A stretch of DNA of 64,000 bases from Actinomycetota bacterium (GCA_016717115.1 JADKGE010000004.1:1-64000); one strand, 5' to 3'; shown: positions 18,429-27,346, counted from the stretch's first letter. A program made the numbers and translations. Notes: generated by a model from the letters alone, not told the origin.

Positions 18429-18815
18429 CTACTCGGCGGCTGGTGACTTGAACGACGGCATGCGCAGCGCAAGGGAGTCCCAGCCGTCACGCTGGATCTT
18501 GTCGGCGAGGGCGGCGCTGATGATGATGATGCCACTGATGATCTGCTGCCACTCGGTTCCGAAGCCAGCCATCTGGAGTCCGTTGGACAGGACCCCGAAG
18601 AAGAGCACGCCGATGGCCGTCCCGAGCACTGTTCCACTGCCGCCACGAAGGCTCGTGCCGCCGATGAGGACCGCAGCGGTCGCCTGCAGCATGATCGCGT
18701 CTCCGACGGTCGGCCCTGCGGATCCGGTGCGCGATGCCGCGATGATGCCGCCGAAGGCCGCAGCACCACCGGCGATGGCGTACAGCGCGATGATCGTCCA
18801 GGAGAAGACGGGCGA
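18429..18815 (-). pseudogene. Truncated sugar ABC-transporter permease (RbsC type)
   Basis: The minus-strand frame encodes the last ~130 residues of a BPD_transp_2 permease of the ribose/autoinducer-2 branch: LYAIAGGAAAFGGIIAASRT, LQATAAVLIGGTSLRGGSGT and FFGVLSNGLQMAGF are all standard C-terminal family blocks. Upstream, an in-frame stop (18816-18818) directly precedes SPVFSW and no start codon restores the missing ~200 residues. The 5' two-thirds and the cognate ATPase and binding-protein genes are absent, so a deletion or rearrangement junction lies at about 18815. Confidence 0.8.
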
Positions 18816-18871
18816 TCAGTTCCTGCTGCGCCCGTCGTGAGGGGGAGCGGCGTGCACGTCTTCCGTCGGCT

Positions 18872-18896
18872 TGCCTCATCCGGTTCGAATGAGGCA
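18872..18896. repeat. Perfect 8-bp inverted repeat upstream of the sulfatase gene
   Basis: TGCCTCAT (18872-18879) and ATGAGGCA (18889-18896) are perfect inverted arms with a 9-nt spacer. It lies 58 nt before the sulfatase start and 57 nt from the truncated permease end. It could be an operator for the sulfatase cassette or a rearrangement scar. Confidence 0.45.
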
Positions 18897-18954
18897 TCGC
18901 CACCGCAAGTGCGGTTGAGTGGGTTCAAGCACCTCACGGTCGGAGGAAGTCACC

Positions 18955-21310
18955 ATGTCCAAGCCGTTCGCCGGCAAGATCACGCTTGATGTCCGCGACT
19001 CCGTGCCGGACTGGGAGCCCTATCTGGCGCCCAGGGCGGCGAAGGGGTCGCCGAACGTGCTGATGATCGCGTGGGACGACGTCGGCTATGGAGCCATGGA
19101 CGTGTTCGGCGGACCCATCCAGACCCCGACGATGCAACGGATCGCGAACGGAGGTGTGCGATTCGGCAACTTCCACACGACGGCCCTGTGCTCGCCGACC
19201 CGAGCCTCCTTGCTGACCGGCCGCAACGCGACGACGAACGGCATGGCCACGATCGCGGAGTTCGCGTCGGGGTTCCCGGGCATCTCGACCCGCATCCCGT
19301 TCGAGAGCGGGTTCATCTCCGAGGTGCTCGCGGCGCAGGGCTACAACACCTACTGCATCGGCAAGTGGCACCTGACTCCCGGCGAGGAGTGCAACGTGGC
19401 CGCCTACAAGGGCCGCTGGCCGCTCGGTCGCGGCTTCGAGCGGTACTACGGCTGGCTGGGCGGCGAGACGAACTCCTGGTACCCCGACCTCGTCCACGAC
19501 AACCACCCGATCGAGCCGCCGGCCCGCCCCGAAGACGGCTACCACCTGGCCGATGACCTCTCGAACCGGGCGATCCAGTTCATCCAGGACGCCAAGACCA
19601 TCGACCCGGACAAGCCGTTCTTCATGTACTTCGCCCCTCAGGCCGGTCATGCACCGCATCTGGTTCCGCTGGAGTGGGCGGACCGGTACAAGGGCGTGTT
19701 CGACCACGGCTACGAAGCGATCCGGTCGGAGATCCTGGCCCGGCAGATCGAGCTCGGCGTCCTGCCGGAGGGCACGGACCTGTCCGGCATCAACCCGCAC
19801 GGCGAGCCGAACCGCACCGGACCCAACGGCGAGCCGTGGCCGCTGCTGGACACGGTCCGGCCATGGGACTCGCTGTCCGACGACGAGAAGCGGCTGTTCA
19901 TCCGGATGGCCGAGGTCTTCGCCGGCTACATCACCTACTACGACGACCGGCTCGGGCGCATCATCGACTACCTCGAGGACGCGGGCGAGCTGGACAACAC
20001 CCTCATCGTGGTGGTCTCGGACAACGGATCCAGTGGCGAGGGCGGGCCGAACGGGACGTTCAACGAGTGGCGATTCTTCAACGGGATCGCCGATACGACG
20101 GATCTCGTCCTCGATCACATCGACGAGCTGGGCACCCCTGCGTCCAACAACCACTACAACACCGGCTGGGCCTGGGCCTTCGACACCCCGTTCCCCTACT
20201 GGAAGAGGTGGGCCGGGTACGAGGTGGCACCGCCGATATTTGCTTGGTGTCCTGGCCCGCGCGGATCCCCGCGAGCGACCAGGTGCGGCAGCAGTACATC
20301 CATGCGGTCGACGTCGTCCCGACGATCTACGAGCTGCTCGGGGTCGAGCCGCCCGACGCCATCAACGGGTACGAGCAGATCCCGATCGAGGGGCAGAGCT
20401 GCGCGGCTGCCCCCTGACCGACCCGAGCGTGCCCGGCAAGTCGACGCAGTTCTTCACGATGCTCGGCCAGCGCGCGATCTACCACGAGGGCTGGCTGGAC
20501 TGCACCGTCCATCCGCCGCTGTCGAGCTGGGGGCACTTCGATCAGGACGAGTGGGAGTTGTTCCACCTCGAGGTGGACCGCGCCCAGTCGACCAATCTCG
20601 CGGCCGAGGAACCCCAGCGGCTCGAGGAGATGAAGGCGCTGTGGTTCGAGTGCGCAGACGAGTACAACGGCCTGCCTCTGGACGACCGCTCCGCGCTGGA
20701 GCAGGTGCTGGCGGAGCGCCCGAGGGCAGCCGAGCCGCGCGACCAGTTCACGTTCTACCCCGACTGCGCTGACGTCCCCGAGTCCGCGGGGCCGATGATC
20801 CCCGGTCGCTCCTACACGATCGCGGCAGGAGTCGCCGTCGACAAGGCGGACGCGCGCGGCGTCCTGTGGGCAGCCGGCGGGATCGCCGGTGGTCACACGC
20901 TGTACGTCAAGGACCGGCGCCTGCGGTACACGTTCAACTGGGTGGGGACCTACCTGCAGGAGGTGGTGGCAGATCGCGAGCTCACGCCGGGCGATCACGT
21001 GTGCGTGGCCGAGTTCGTCGCCACGGGCAGGAGCGACAACCCGCAGATGCCCGGCGCGCACGGCGTGCTGACCCTGTACGTCGACTCCGAGGCGGTCGGC
21101 TCGGCGGAGATCACCACGCAGCCGGGGTACTTCTGCTTGACGGGGGACGGGATCAGTGTCGGACGCGACAGCGGGTCGCCGGTGACGCCGGACTACGAGG
21201 CGCCCTTCTCCTTCGCCGGCGGGATGATCGACAAGGTCGTCGTCGACGTCTCGGGTGTTCGGTACGTCGATCATGAGGCGCAGGTTCGCGGCTGGTTCCT
21301 TCTTGACTGA
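18955..21310 (+). pseudogene. Arylsulfatase, broken by two single-base frameshifts
   Basis: Repaired length is about 785 residues. ATG 18955 follows GGAGGAAG. The alkaline-phosphatase-like fold is clear: NVLMIAWDDVGYGAMDVFGG with metal-binding Asp-Asp, ALCSPTRASLLTGR near residue 79 with the Cys converted to formylglycine, YCIGKWHLTP, and VVVSDNGSSGEGGPNG. The frame changes near 20221-20226 (after WKRWAGYE, a missing base; the next frame reads GGTADICLVSWPARIP) and again near 20400-20413 (before LTDPSVPGKSTQFF). The C-terminal ~180 residues form a beta-rich lectin-like region found in large sulfatases. Hydrolysis of an organic sulfate ester is the expected reaction. The maturase gene follows 13 nt later. 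Both breaks are lost-base indels in otherwise conserved sequence, so error is plausible. Confidence 0.88.
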
Positions 21311-21323
21311 GCGGACGCCGATT

Positions 21324-22604
21324 ATGCCGCGCGTATTCCACGTAATGTCAAAGCCGACGAAAGCCATCTGCAACCTGGACTGCGAGTACTGCTTCTTCCT
21401 GTCGAAGGAGGCGCTGTATCCGGGCAGTGAGTTCCGGATGCCGCCGGACGTGCACGAGGCGTACGTTCGCCAGTTGCTGGCGGCCCAGCGCGGCGCGGAC
21501 GAGGTCGTGGTCGCGTTCCAGGGCGGCGAGCCGACGCTCATGGGCATCGACTTCTTCGCGCGGACGCTCGAGCTGGAGGCGAAGCACGCCGTGCCGGGGC
21601 AGCGGATCCTCAACACGGTGCAGACGAACGCCACTCTGATCGATGACGAGTGGGCCGCGTTCCTGGGCGAGCACGGCTTCCTCGTCGGGGTGTCGATCGA
21701 CGGTCCCCGCGAGTTGCATGACCGCTACCGCGTCGACAAGGGCGGAAAACCCACGTACGACCGTGTGATCGCCGGACTCGACGCGCTCAAGCGGCATGGC
21801 GTGGAGTGGAACGCGCTTGTCACGCTCAATGCCGCGAACGGGGACCATGGCCGTGAGGTGTACGCCTTCCTCCGCGACGAGCTCGGCGCGACCTTCTTGC
21901 AGCTCATCCCGATCGTCGAGCACATGGAGGGAGCGCTCGCCAGCGACCGGTCCATCTCCGGCGCGCAGTACGGACGGTTCCTCATCGACGTGTTCGAGGA
22001 ATGGGCCCGCCACGACGTCGGCGACGTGTTCGTGACGATGTTCGACACGTCGCTGGCTCATTGGCTCGGGATGGACCAGGCCGGCTCCTGCGTGCACGCC
22101 CGCACCTGTGGCGACGCCGTCGCCCTCGAGCACAACGGCGACCTGTACTCCTGTGACCACTACGTCGATCCCGACTACCTTCTCGGGAACATCACCGAGG
22201 GCCGGACGCTGCTGCAGCTCGTGGACTCTCCGCAGCAGCGTGCCTTCGGTCAGGCCAAGGCCGACTCGCTGCCCTCCTACTGTCGCTCGTGCGACGTGCG
22301 CTTCGCGTGCAACGGCGGATGTCCCAAGGACCGTTTCCTGACGACCCCTGACGGTGAGCCTGGTCTGCACTACCTCTGCGACGGATACCAGATGTTCTTC
22401 CGGCACGTCGACGAGCCCATGAGGGTCATGACCGAGCTCCTGCGGCGCGGGGCCGATGCCACGGGCCTGCGGGAGTGGTACGCGGCCGCCGATGCCAGGC
22501 GCGCGGGCAACGACCCGTGCAGCTGCGCAAGCGGCCGCGGCTGGGGGCAATGCCATGGCAGGCTGATCCACGGTGCTGGCTTGAGTCATATGGGAAACGG
22601 GTGA
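21324..22604 (+). CDS. Radical-SAM sulfatase-maturating enzyme (anSME type)
   Basis: A 426-residue enzyme that oxidises the active-site Cys of the neighbouring sulfatase to formylglycine, using S-adenosylmethionine and iron-sulfur clusters. The radical-SAM motif CNLDCEYC is at residues 16-23, followed by AFQGGEPTLMG and TVQTNATLID. The SPASM-type cysteines are visible in RTCGDAVALEHNGDLYSCDHY and CRSCDVRFACNGGCPKDR. The C-terminus (DPCSCASGRGWGQCHG) resembles a SEC-C metal-binding motif, which is an unusual addition. ATG 21324 is chosen for the MPRVFHVMSKPTKAICNLDC opening. It overlaps no gene but lies between the sulfatase and DUF2252 genes as a tight cassette. Confidence 0.93.
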   Translation: MPRVFHVMSKPTKAICNLDCEYCFFLSKEALYPGSEFRMPPDVHEAYVRQLLAAQRGADEVVVAFQGGEPTLMGIDFFARTLELEAKHAVPGQRILNTVQTNATLIDDEWAAFLGEHGFLVGVSIDGPRELHDRYRVDKGGKPTYDRVIAGLDALKRHGVEWNALVTLNAANGDHGREVYAFLRDELGATFLQLIPIVEHMEGALASDRSISGAQYGRFLIDVFEEWARHDVGDVFVTMFDTSLAHWLGMDQAGSCVHARTCGDAVALEHNGDLYSCDHYVDPDYLLGNITEGRTLLQLVDSPQQRAFGQAKADSLPSYCRSCDVRFACNGGCPKDRFLTTPDGEPGLHYLCDGYQMFFRHVDEPMRVMTELLRRGADATGLREWYAAADARRAGNDPCSCASGRGWGQCHGRLIHGAGLSHMGNG

Positions 22605-22608
22605 TGTG

Positions 22609-24066
22609 ATGGGCAAGGGTCGGGCAACGAGCGTGAAGCCGGTCGAGCCGGCGCGTCGGCGCAAGGAGTCGGTGCCGCGCACGGCAGCGTGGCACGCGCG
22701 GGCGGCCGCCGGGAAGCAGGCGCGGCTCGCCGCGCCGCTGGAGGACCAAGCCGTGTTCGAGCCCACCGAGTTGCGGGCCGATCCCGTCGAGCTCCTGGGA
22801 CGGCAGGGTCCGGCACGGGTGCAGGAGTTGCTGCCGATCCGATACGGCCGGATGGTCTCGTCGCCGTTCGCGTTCTACCGAGGTGCCGCGCTGGTGATGG
22901 CGGCCGATCTGGCGACGACGCCCAGTTCTGGGCTGCGTGTCCAACTGTGCGGCGACGCCCACCTGTCCAACTTCGGCTTCTATGCGTCGCCGGAGCGTCA
23001 TCTGGTGTTCGACCTGAATGACTTCGATGAGACGCTGCCGGGCCCGTTCGAGTGGGACGTCAAGCGTCTGGCGGCCAGCGTGGAGATCGCGGCACGCAGT
23101 CAGTCCTTTCGCACCAGGGAGACGCGCGCGATCGTCGTCGACGCGGTGCGGTCCTACCGCGAGAGCATGCGGACGTTCGCCGAGATGCCGAACCAAGCGG
23201 TCTGGTACGCCCGCCTCGATGCCGATGAGTTCATGGCGAAACTCCGAGCCGCGGCCCCACCGGAGCGCACGCGCAGGGCCGAGATGCTGCTTGCGTCGGC
23301 TAGGACCAAGGACAGCCTGCAGGCGTTCCGCAAGCTCACCCACGTGGTCGACGGCCAGCCGCGGATCATCTCCGACCCGCCCCTGATCGTTCCGGTGGAG
23401 GAGCTGTTCCCGGACCAGCGGGGCGAGACGATCCAGGCGCAGATGGAGGACCTGCTGGCCGCCTACCGCGCGACGCTGGTCTCGGACCGCAAGCACCTGT
23501 TCGACCAGTACCGGTTCGTCCACATGGCGCGCAAGGTCGTGGGGGTCGGCAGTGTCGGCACCCGGGCCTGGATCCTGCTGTTCGAGGGCCTGGACGGGGG
23601 CGATCCGCTGTTCCTGCAGGCCAAGGAGGCGCAGTCGTCGGTGCTGGAGCAGTACGCCGGAGTGAGCGAGTACGCCAACCACGGTGAGCGCGTCGTGGCC
23701 GGGCAGCGCCTGATGCGGGCGTCCAGCGACATCTTCCTGGGCTGGCAGCGCACCAACGGCCTGGACGGCGTCGACCGTGACTACTACCTGCGCCAGCTGC
23801 GCGACTGGAAGGCCTCCGCCGAGGTCGAGGGGTCTGTCCCCGAGGGCATGGCCGTGTATGCACGCGTGTGCGGGTGGACCCTCGCCCGGGCGCACGCCCG
23901 ATCGGGGGACCGCGTCGCCATCGGTGCCTACCTCGGCAAGCATGACCGTTTCGACGAGGCCATCGCCGACTTCGCCAGCGCCTACGCCGACCAGAACGAC
24001 AAGGACCACGCCGCACTGCGCGCGGCCATCGACGACGGACGGATCGAGGCCACCGAGGGCGTGTAG
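22609..24066 (+). CDS. DUF2252 family protein (intact paralogue)
   Basis: A 485-residue protein of the DUF2252 family, intact, and a useful reference for the broken copy at 2205-3911. Conserved blocks: RVQELLPIRYGRM, FAFYRGAALVMAADLATTP, QLCGDAHLSNFGFY, FDLNDFDETLPGPFEWDVKRLA, RKVVGVGSVGTRAW and TLARAHARSGD. The GDAHxxNFG and FDxNDFDE motifs are reminiscent of the catalytic HxDxxxxN and metal-binding Asp of aminoglycoside-kinase folds, but no activity is established. It starts 4 nt after the maturase stop (GTG at 22606 or ATG at 22609), implying co-expression with the sulfatase cassette. Confidence 0.9.
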   Translation: MGKGRATSVKPVEPARRRKESVPRTAAWHARAAAGKQARLAAPLEDQAVFEPTELRADPVELLGRQGPARVQELLPIRYGRMVSSPFAFYRGAALVMAADLATTPSSGLRVQLCGDAHLSNFGFYASPERHLVFDLNDFDETLPGPFEWDVKRLAASVEIAARSQSFRTRETRAIVVDAVRSYRESMRTFAEMPNQAVWYARLDADEFMAKLRAAAPPERTRRAEMLLASARTKDSLQAFRKLTHVVDGQPRIISDPPLIVPVEELFPDQRGETIQAQMEDLLAAYRATLVSDRKHLFDQYRFVHMARKVVGVGSVGTRAWILLFEGLDGGDPLFLQAKEAQSSVLEQYAGVSEYANHGERVVAGQRLMRASSDIFLGWQRTNGLDGVDRDYYLRQLRDWKASAEVEGSVPEGMAVYARVCGWTLARAHARSGDRVAIGAYLGKHDRFDEAIADFASAYADQNDKDHAALRAAIDDGRIEATEGV

Positions 24067-24075
24067 CCGATCGCC

Positions 24076-24243
24076 TCAGCGGCGGCGGCCGGGGCCCCGG
24101 TCGTCACGTCGATCCTCGCGACGGTCCTGCCGGCGGTCAACGCCGTTGCTGACGACCTTGGCCGTGCCGACGACTGCGACGGTTCTGGCCACAGGGGCGC
24201 CAACGACGCCGACGCGCCCTACTCGCCTGGGTCCAAGTGGCAT
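24076..24243 (-). CDS. Small basic protein coupled to DUF6325
   Basis: A 55-residue open frame starting MPLGPRRVGRVGVVGAPVAR, with a short hydrophobic stretch (VARTVAVVGTAKVV) and an Arg/Asp-rich tail (RRQDRREDRRDDRG). The start lies 1 nt beyond the stop of the DUF6325 gene on the same strand, which supports translation by coupling. Small proteins with this glycine/arginine opening and a single weak transmembrane segment are commonly found beside DUF6325/DUF1269 genes in actinobacteria. Function unknown. It converges with the DUF2252 gene (stops 9 nt apart). Confidence 0.6.
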   Translation of the reverse strand: MPLGPRRVGRVGVVGAPVARTVAVVGTAKVVSNGVDRRQDRREDRRDDRGPGRRR

Positions 24244-24244
24244 G

Positions 24245-24715
24245 TCAGTTCCCTTCTTGTGCGGCCTCGAGGGCCAGTTCGGCTTCCATGGATGCGGCGA
24301 TCGCCTGAAGGGGGATGCGTCCGGTGGCGACGAGTTGCCCTCCGGCGTGGCGGGCGGCCGACGCGAACGGCGCCGCCCACGTGTTCTCCCACACCAGGAC
24401 TCCGGCGACCGTGCCCGGCTCCATGGCGGCGGCGAGCTTGTCGACGTCGTCGGCGGCCAGGATCTCGGCGATCGAGGCCTCGAGCTGCCGGATCTCGTCC
24501 AGGCCCTCGATGTCGTCGATCTCCATCGCGTCGATGGAGCCGTCCTCGCCCTTGACGATGATGAGCAGGTCGAGGATGCGGATGATTCCCGCGTCCGTCA
24601 GGCGCACGAGCTCCGCGGCCATCTCGCCGGTGAAGCTCTGCTGTCCCGCGGGGAACTCCACGACCAGGTAGTCGACGGGTCCCATCGTGTCGAGGTCTGC
24701 GGCCTCTGCGGTCAT
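24245..24715 (-). CDS. DUF6325 family protein
   Basis: A 156-residue acidic protein. It shows the DUF1269/DUF6325-type pattern: MGPVDYLVVEFPAGQ near the start, GIIRILDLLIIVKGEDGSI, and a final helical region with WENTWAAPFASAARHAGG. The family is of unknown function and often lies beside stress-response genes such as SHOCT and CsbD proteins. AAGGAAGGGATCACC upstream of ATG 24715 is a clear ribosome-binding site. It is followed at 1 nt by the small basic gene. Confidence 0.8.
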   Translation of the reverse strand: MTAEAADLDTMGPVDYLVVEFPAGQQSFTGEMAAELVRLTDAGIIRILDLLIIVKGEDGSIDAMEIDDIEGLDEIRQLEASIAEILAADDVDKLAAAMEPGTVAGVLVWENTWAAPFASAARHAGGQLVATGRIPLQAIAASMEAELALEAAQEGN

Positions 24716-24802
24716 GGTGATCCCTTCCTTGGTGGGCTGCGTCTGCGGCGATCATGCCCAGCACGCCCGCGAAGGTGATCCTCCCGATCGGATGAAAGGA
24801 CC

Positions 24803-24868
24803 CCGTCGACTGCAGCGTCCCGCGTCATTGGCGGGGCGCTCACCGACGCGGGACGCTGCAGTCGACGG
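24803..24868. repeat. Perfect 24-bp inverted repeat with 18-nt loop
   Basis: The 24 bases at 24803-24826 are an exact reverse complement of 24845-24868, with 18 nt between. The right arm is the end of the DUF1905 coding sequence (codons for VDCSVPR), and that gene's stop codon (24840-24842) lies in the loop. The left arm is therefore an inverted copy of coding sequence. Downstream of the gene there is no T-run. It could act as a very strong terminator between DUF1905 and DUF6325, but its length and perfection are unusual for one. Confidence 0.75.
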
Positions 24869-25148
24869 TCAGGTGGACGTTGACGACGTCGCCTGCCTCG
24901 ATGCCCTCCCGGTCGCGCACCTGCCGCTTGACCGGCAGCACATAGGTTCCGGCCTTCGAGTCGGGGAAGATCGACGTGTCCCATTCGGTGGCACCAACGC
25001 GCACGTGGACCTTGAGGGCACCGAAGCCGGACCTGGGGAGCTCGAGTCGCGCAGCGATGTCGTCTGCGACCGACTCAGGGAGCGACACGAAGTGCCAGGC
25101 CGCGTCCCCTGGCCACAGCCAGAGCTCGCCCGCGAAGGAGACGTCCAT
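24840..25148 (-). CDS. DUF1905 domain protein
   Basis: A 102-residue protein matching the DUF1905 barrel: MDVSFAGELWLWPGDAAWHF, VSLPESVADDIAARL, GALKVHVRVGATEWDTSIFPD, and TYVLPVKRQVRDREGIEAGDVVNVHL. This is close to the family's whole length. The family has no experimentally established function known to me. The gene sits 46 nt after the SRPBCC gene on the same strand, and its 3' end forms one arm of the 24-bp inverted repeat. Confidence 0.88.
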   Translation of the reverse strand: MDVSFAGELWLWPGDAAWHFVSLPESVADDIAARLELPRSGFGALKVHVRVGATEWDTSIFPDSKAGTYVLPVKRQVRDREGIEAGDVVNVHLTVDCSVPRR

Positions 25149-25194
25149 CCGGCCAGTATCGACGTTGCCCTCGGCACGCCGATAGTGATTGGTC

Positions 25195-25635
25195 TCAGCG
25201 TGCGCGGAGGCGGGTGGCCATCCGGGTGATCGACGTCTGGAAGCCCTTGCGGGCGGCGGCAGCGACGGGCTTGGCGAGGAACTGTGGCACGCCGGGGACG
25301 CGAATGTCCTCCACCCACTCGAGGCGTGAGGTGGTCTCGCTGGTTGATGTGACCGACAGATGGACCTGTCCGGTGAGCACAGGTCCGACCTTCGTGATGT
25401 TCACGGTCATCGCCTCGGGGTCGAGTTCGTCGACGCGCATTCTGTCCGGAAGGGCGAGGGGTCCGATGCCGGAGGTGGCCACGAACACGGTCCCCTGACC
25501 ACCATCGCCAGAGAGAACCTGGACCCGAGTGAGGGGCACCCAATTGGCGTGGCCCTTCCAGTCGATCAGTTCGCCGAACACGACGTCGGCAGGCAGGGGC
25601 AAATCACGGATGACCGTGAAGTAGACGTTCGCCAT
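25195..25635 (-). CDS. SRPBCC (polyketide cyclase/START-like) family protein
   Basis: A 146-residue protein of the Bet v 1-like fold that binds hydrophobic ligands. It starts MANVYFTVIRDLPLPADVVF with the usual strand-helix opening (FGELIDWKGHANWVPLTRV), has the central sheet with TVFVATSGIGPL, and ends in the long C-terminal helix (KGFQTSITRMATRL). No catalytic residue is evident. It lies between the Rieske and DUF1905 genes with about 48-nt gaps, so a shared transcript is likely. Confidence 0.8.
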   Translation of the reverse strand: MANVYFTVIRDLPLPADVVFGELIDWKGHANWVPLTRVQVLSGDGGQGTVFVATSGIGPLALPDRMRVDELDPEAMTVNITKVGPVLTGQVHLSVTSTSETTSRLEWVEDIRVPGVPQFLAKPVAAAARKGFQTSITRMATRLRAR

Positions 25636-25683
25636 GGGAGTGGCCCTTCGTTTCGCTGTCCAGTGGGCCAGTGGCCGGCGGTC

Positions 25684-26064
25684 CTATTCGTCGATGACGA
25701 CCTGACCGTCTTGAACCGACACACTCAGGACCGTCAAGGGCGCCGGTGACTTCCCCATCGCGATGAGCTTGCGTGACCAGCCCGGGGCCGTGAATCCGGC
25801 GAAGCCAGGAGTCCAGTCGAGGTTCTCACCGGAGCACACGTCGAAGCGGGAATTGTGCCAGGGGCAGGTGATGACCCCGTTCTCGTAGCCCCCACGGGGA
25901 CCGCGACTCAGGCTGAGCCCGGCATGCGGACAGCGGTCGCGCACCACGCAGACCTCGTCCGGGCTCTGCGACCGGCGGATCACCAGGTATTTCTCGTCAT
26001 CGATCGTCACCTGCGTGGGCTTGTCCACATCGAAGTCCGTGAGCGGTCCGAGCGTCCTTGTCAT
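25684..26064 (-). CDS. Rieske [2Fe-2S] protein
   Basis: A 126-residue ferredoxin-like Rieske protein. Cluster ligands are in CPHAG (near residue 46) and CPWHN (near residue 68), matching C-x-H-x(15-17)-C-x2-H. The ATG at 26064 (MTRTLGPLTDF) is chosen because the longer reading upstream is antisense-like and the domain is then complete. It may donate electrons to an oxygenase, but none is encoded next to it; the neighbours are SRPBCC and DUF6544 genes. Confidence 0.88.
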   Translation of the reverse strand: MTRTLGPLTDFDVDKPTQVTIDDEKYLVIRRSQSPDEVCVVRDRCPHAGLSLSRGPRGGYENGVITCPWHNSRFDVCSGENLDWTPGFAGFTAPGWSRKLIAMGKSPAPLTVLSVSVQDGQVVIDE

Positions 26065-26117
26065 CCCGCCACCATACGCGCGGCCGGCGCTCGCGCACCT
26101 CGAGTCGGTGGCGTGCG

Positions 26118-26957
26118 TCACGTAGGGACGGGGCCCGCGACGTCGAATCCGATGGAGTTCAACGTGAAGTCGCCATACATGAACGGCCCGTCCGGCCGGT
26201 CGTAGACCGCGCCGCCCCGATGCAGCAGGTGCATCCCGTCGATGTCGCAGTGCTCGCTGATCGGGGTGTGCCAGCGCATCGGGACGAACGACCCGCCGCT
26301 GCTGTCGGGGCGGTCGTCGGACCAGAAGTCGGTCAGCTCGGCGTCGTCGTTGAACTCCAGCGTGGCCGCGACGCGGTGGGGGCCGTTGGCGAACATGACC
26401 CGCGCCGTCCGACGGTCGACTTCGGTCCATGCCAGACGGGGGTCGAGCAGTGCCCCGGGTGCCATCAGGCACAGGTCGTTGAGGACGGTGACCGTCTCGG
26501 CGGCACTGATCTCGGGACCGCGGAGGTTCACCATGTTCACGGTGGAGGCCACCCGGACGGTGAAGGTGGCCGCTTCCTCGCGGTAGACATGGAGCGCCCG
26601 GACGGGAAGTCCGAACATGCGGGCCTCCATGAGGAAGATGCGGGTCGGCCGGCCGAAGAAGGTGTACTGCACGGACCGCGCCCGCATCGGCGACTGCCCG
26701 GGTTTGCGGTACATGTAAGCGTCCAGGACCACGCGCATGTTCTGCGGCCTGGGTCGGCCCACTGCTCCTGAGCGTTCCACGTAGCGACGTACGGGGTCGG
26801 GCAGGCCGGCGAGGTCGGCGCTCGTGACGGTCTCGCTCGAGGGCTGCAGCGGCTGCGCGGCGAACTCCGCCGCGACGATCGCGTCGAAGCGCGCCCTGAG
26901 CGAACGATCATTCGTGAGAGCGATTGGGTCTCGGCCCATTGCTACGGAGCTGGTCAC
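26118..26957 (-). CDS. DUF6544-like protein
   Basis: A 279-residue soluble protein without signal peptide. LPDPVRRYVERSGAVGRPRP near residue 57 and the following beta-rich stretch (MRARSVQYTFFGRPTRIFLM, NMVNLRGPEIS, TVLNDLCLMAPGALLDPRLAW) resemble the DUF6544 family. The GTG start at 26957 overlaps the membrane-protein stop by 4 nt, so it is translationally coupled to it; ATG 26939 is an alternative. This pair of a small membrane protein plus a DUF6544 protein behind a MarR regulator suggests one function, unknown. Confidence 0.72.
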   Translation of the reverse strand: MTSSVAMGRDPIALTNDRSLRARFDAIVAAEFAAQPLQPSSETVTSADLAGLPDPVRRYVERSGAVGRPRPQNMRVVLDAYMYRKPGQSPMRARSVQYTFFGRPTRIFLMEARMFGLPVRALHVYREEAATFTVRVASTVNMVNLRGPEISAAETVTVLNDLCLMAPGALLDPRLAWTEVDRRTARVMFANGPHRVAATLEFNDDAELTDFWSDDRPDSSGGSFVPMRWHTPISEHCDIDGMHLLHRGGAVYDRPDGPFMYGDFTLNSIGFDVAGPVPT

Positions 26958-27346
26958 GATGTCATCTCGACAGAGTGAGTGTGGGCGCGTGTCGCCCAAA
27001 CGATAACGCCGAGGATGGCGATGTTGACGACGATTCCCGCCGCTGTCTCGGGAAGGCCCAGGAGGCATATGGCGATCGAGGCTGTGGCCAGTGCCGCCGT
27101 CAGGGGAAGGGCCCACGGGGCCTGCCGTCCGATGCCGACGCCGGCGACGAGGAAGCCGATCGCGCAGGCGAGCCAGACAAGGCCGACCACGCGTGCTCCG
27201 ACCTCTCCGAGGTCGGTCAGTCCGCCGAGGGCCGTGACGCGGTAGGGGAACCCGTCGACGGTGGCGAGGTGCCACGGGACGACGAAGCCGATGAGGTGGA
27301 TCACACCGTGGAGGGCGATGATCGTCGCCCCTGCCAGCCGGATCAT
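26954..27346 (-). CDS. Four-helix membrane protein
   Basis: A 130-residue integral membrane protein with about four hydrophobic segments (MIRLAGATIIALHGVIHLIG; ARVVGLVWLACAIGFLVAGV; WALPLTAALATASIAICLLG; AGIVVNIAILGVIVWA). The His residues in the first segment (ALHGVIHLIGF) are conserved in many small proteins of this kind. It is sandwiched by 4-nt overlaps with the MarR gene upstream and the DUF6544 gene downstream, forming a three-gene operon. Function not recognised. Confidence 0.75.
   Translation of the reverse strand: MIRLAGATIIALHGVIHLIGFVVPWHLATVDGFPYRVTALGGLTDLGEVGARVVGLVWLACAIGFLVAGVGIGRQAPWALPLTAALATASIAICLLGLPETAAGIVVNIAILGVIVWATRAHTHSVEMTS

Noticed and set aside
21348..22766. 472-codon minus-strand frame
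   Set aside because: Antisense to the radical-SAM maturase, low similarity to any family, typical shadow composition.
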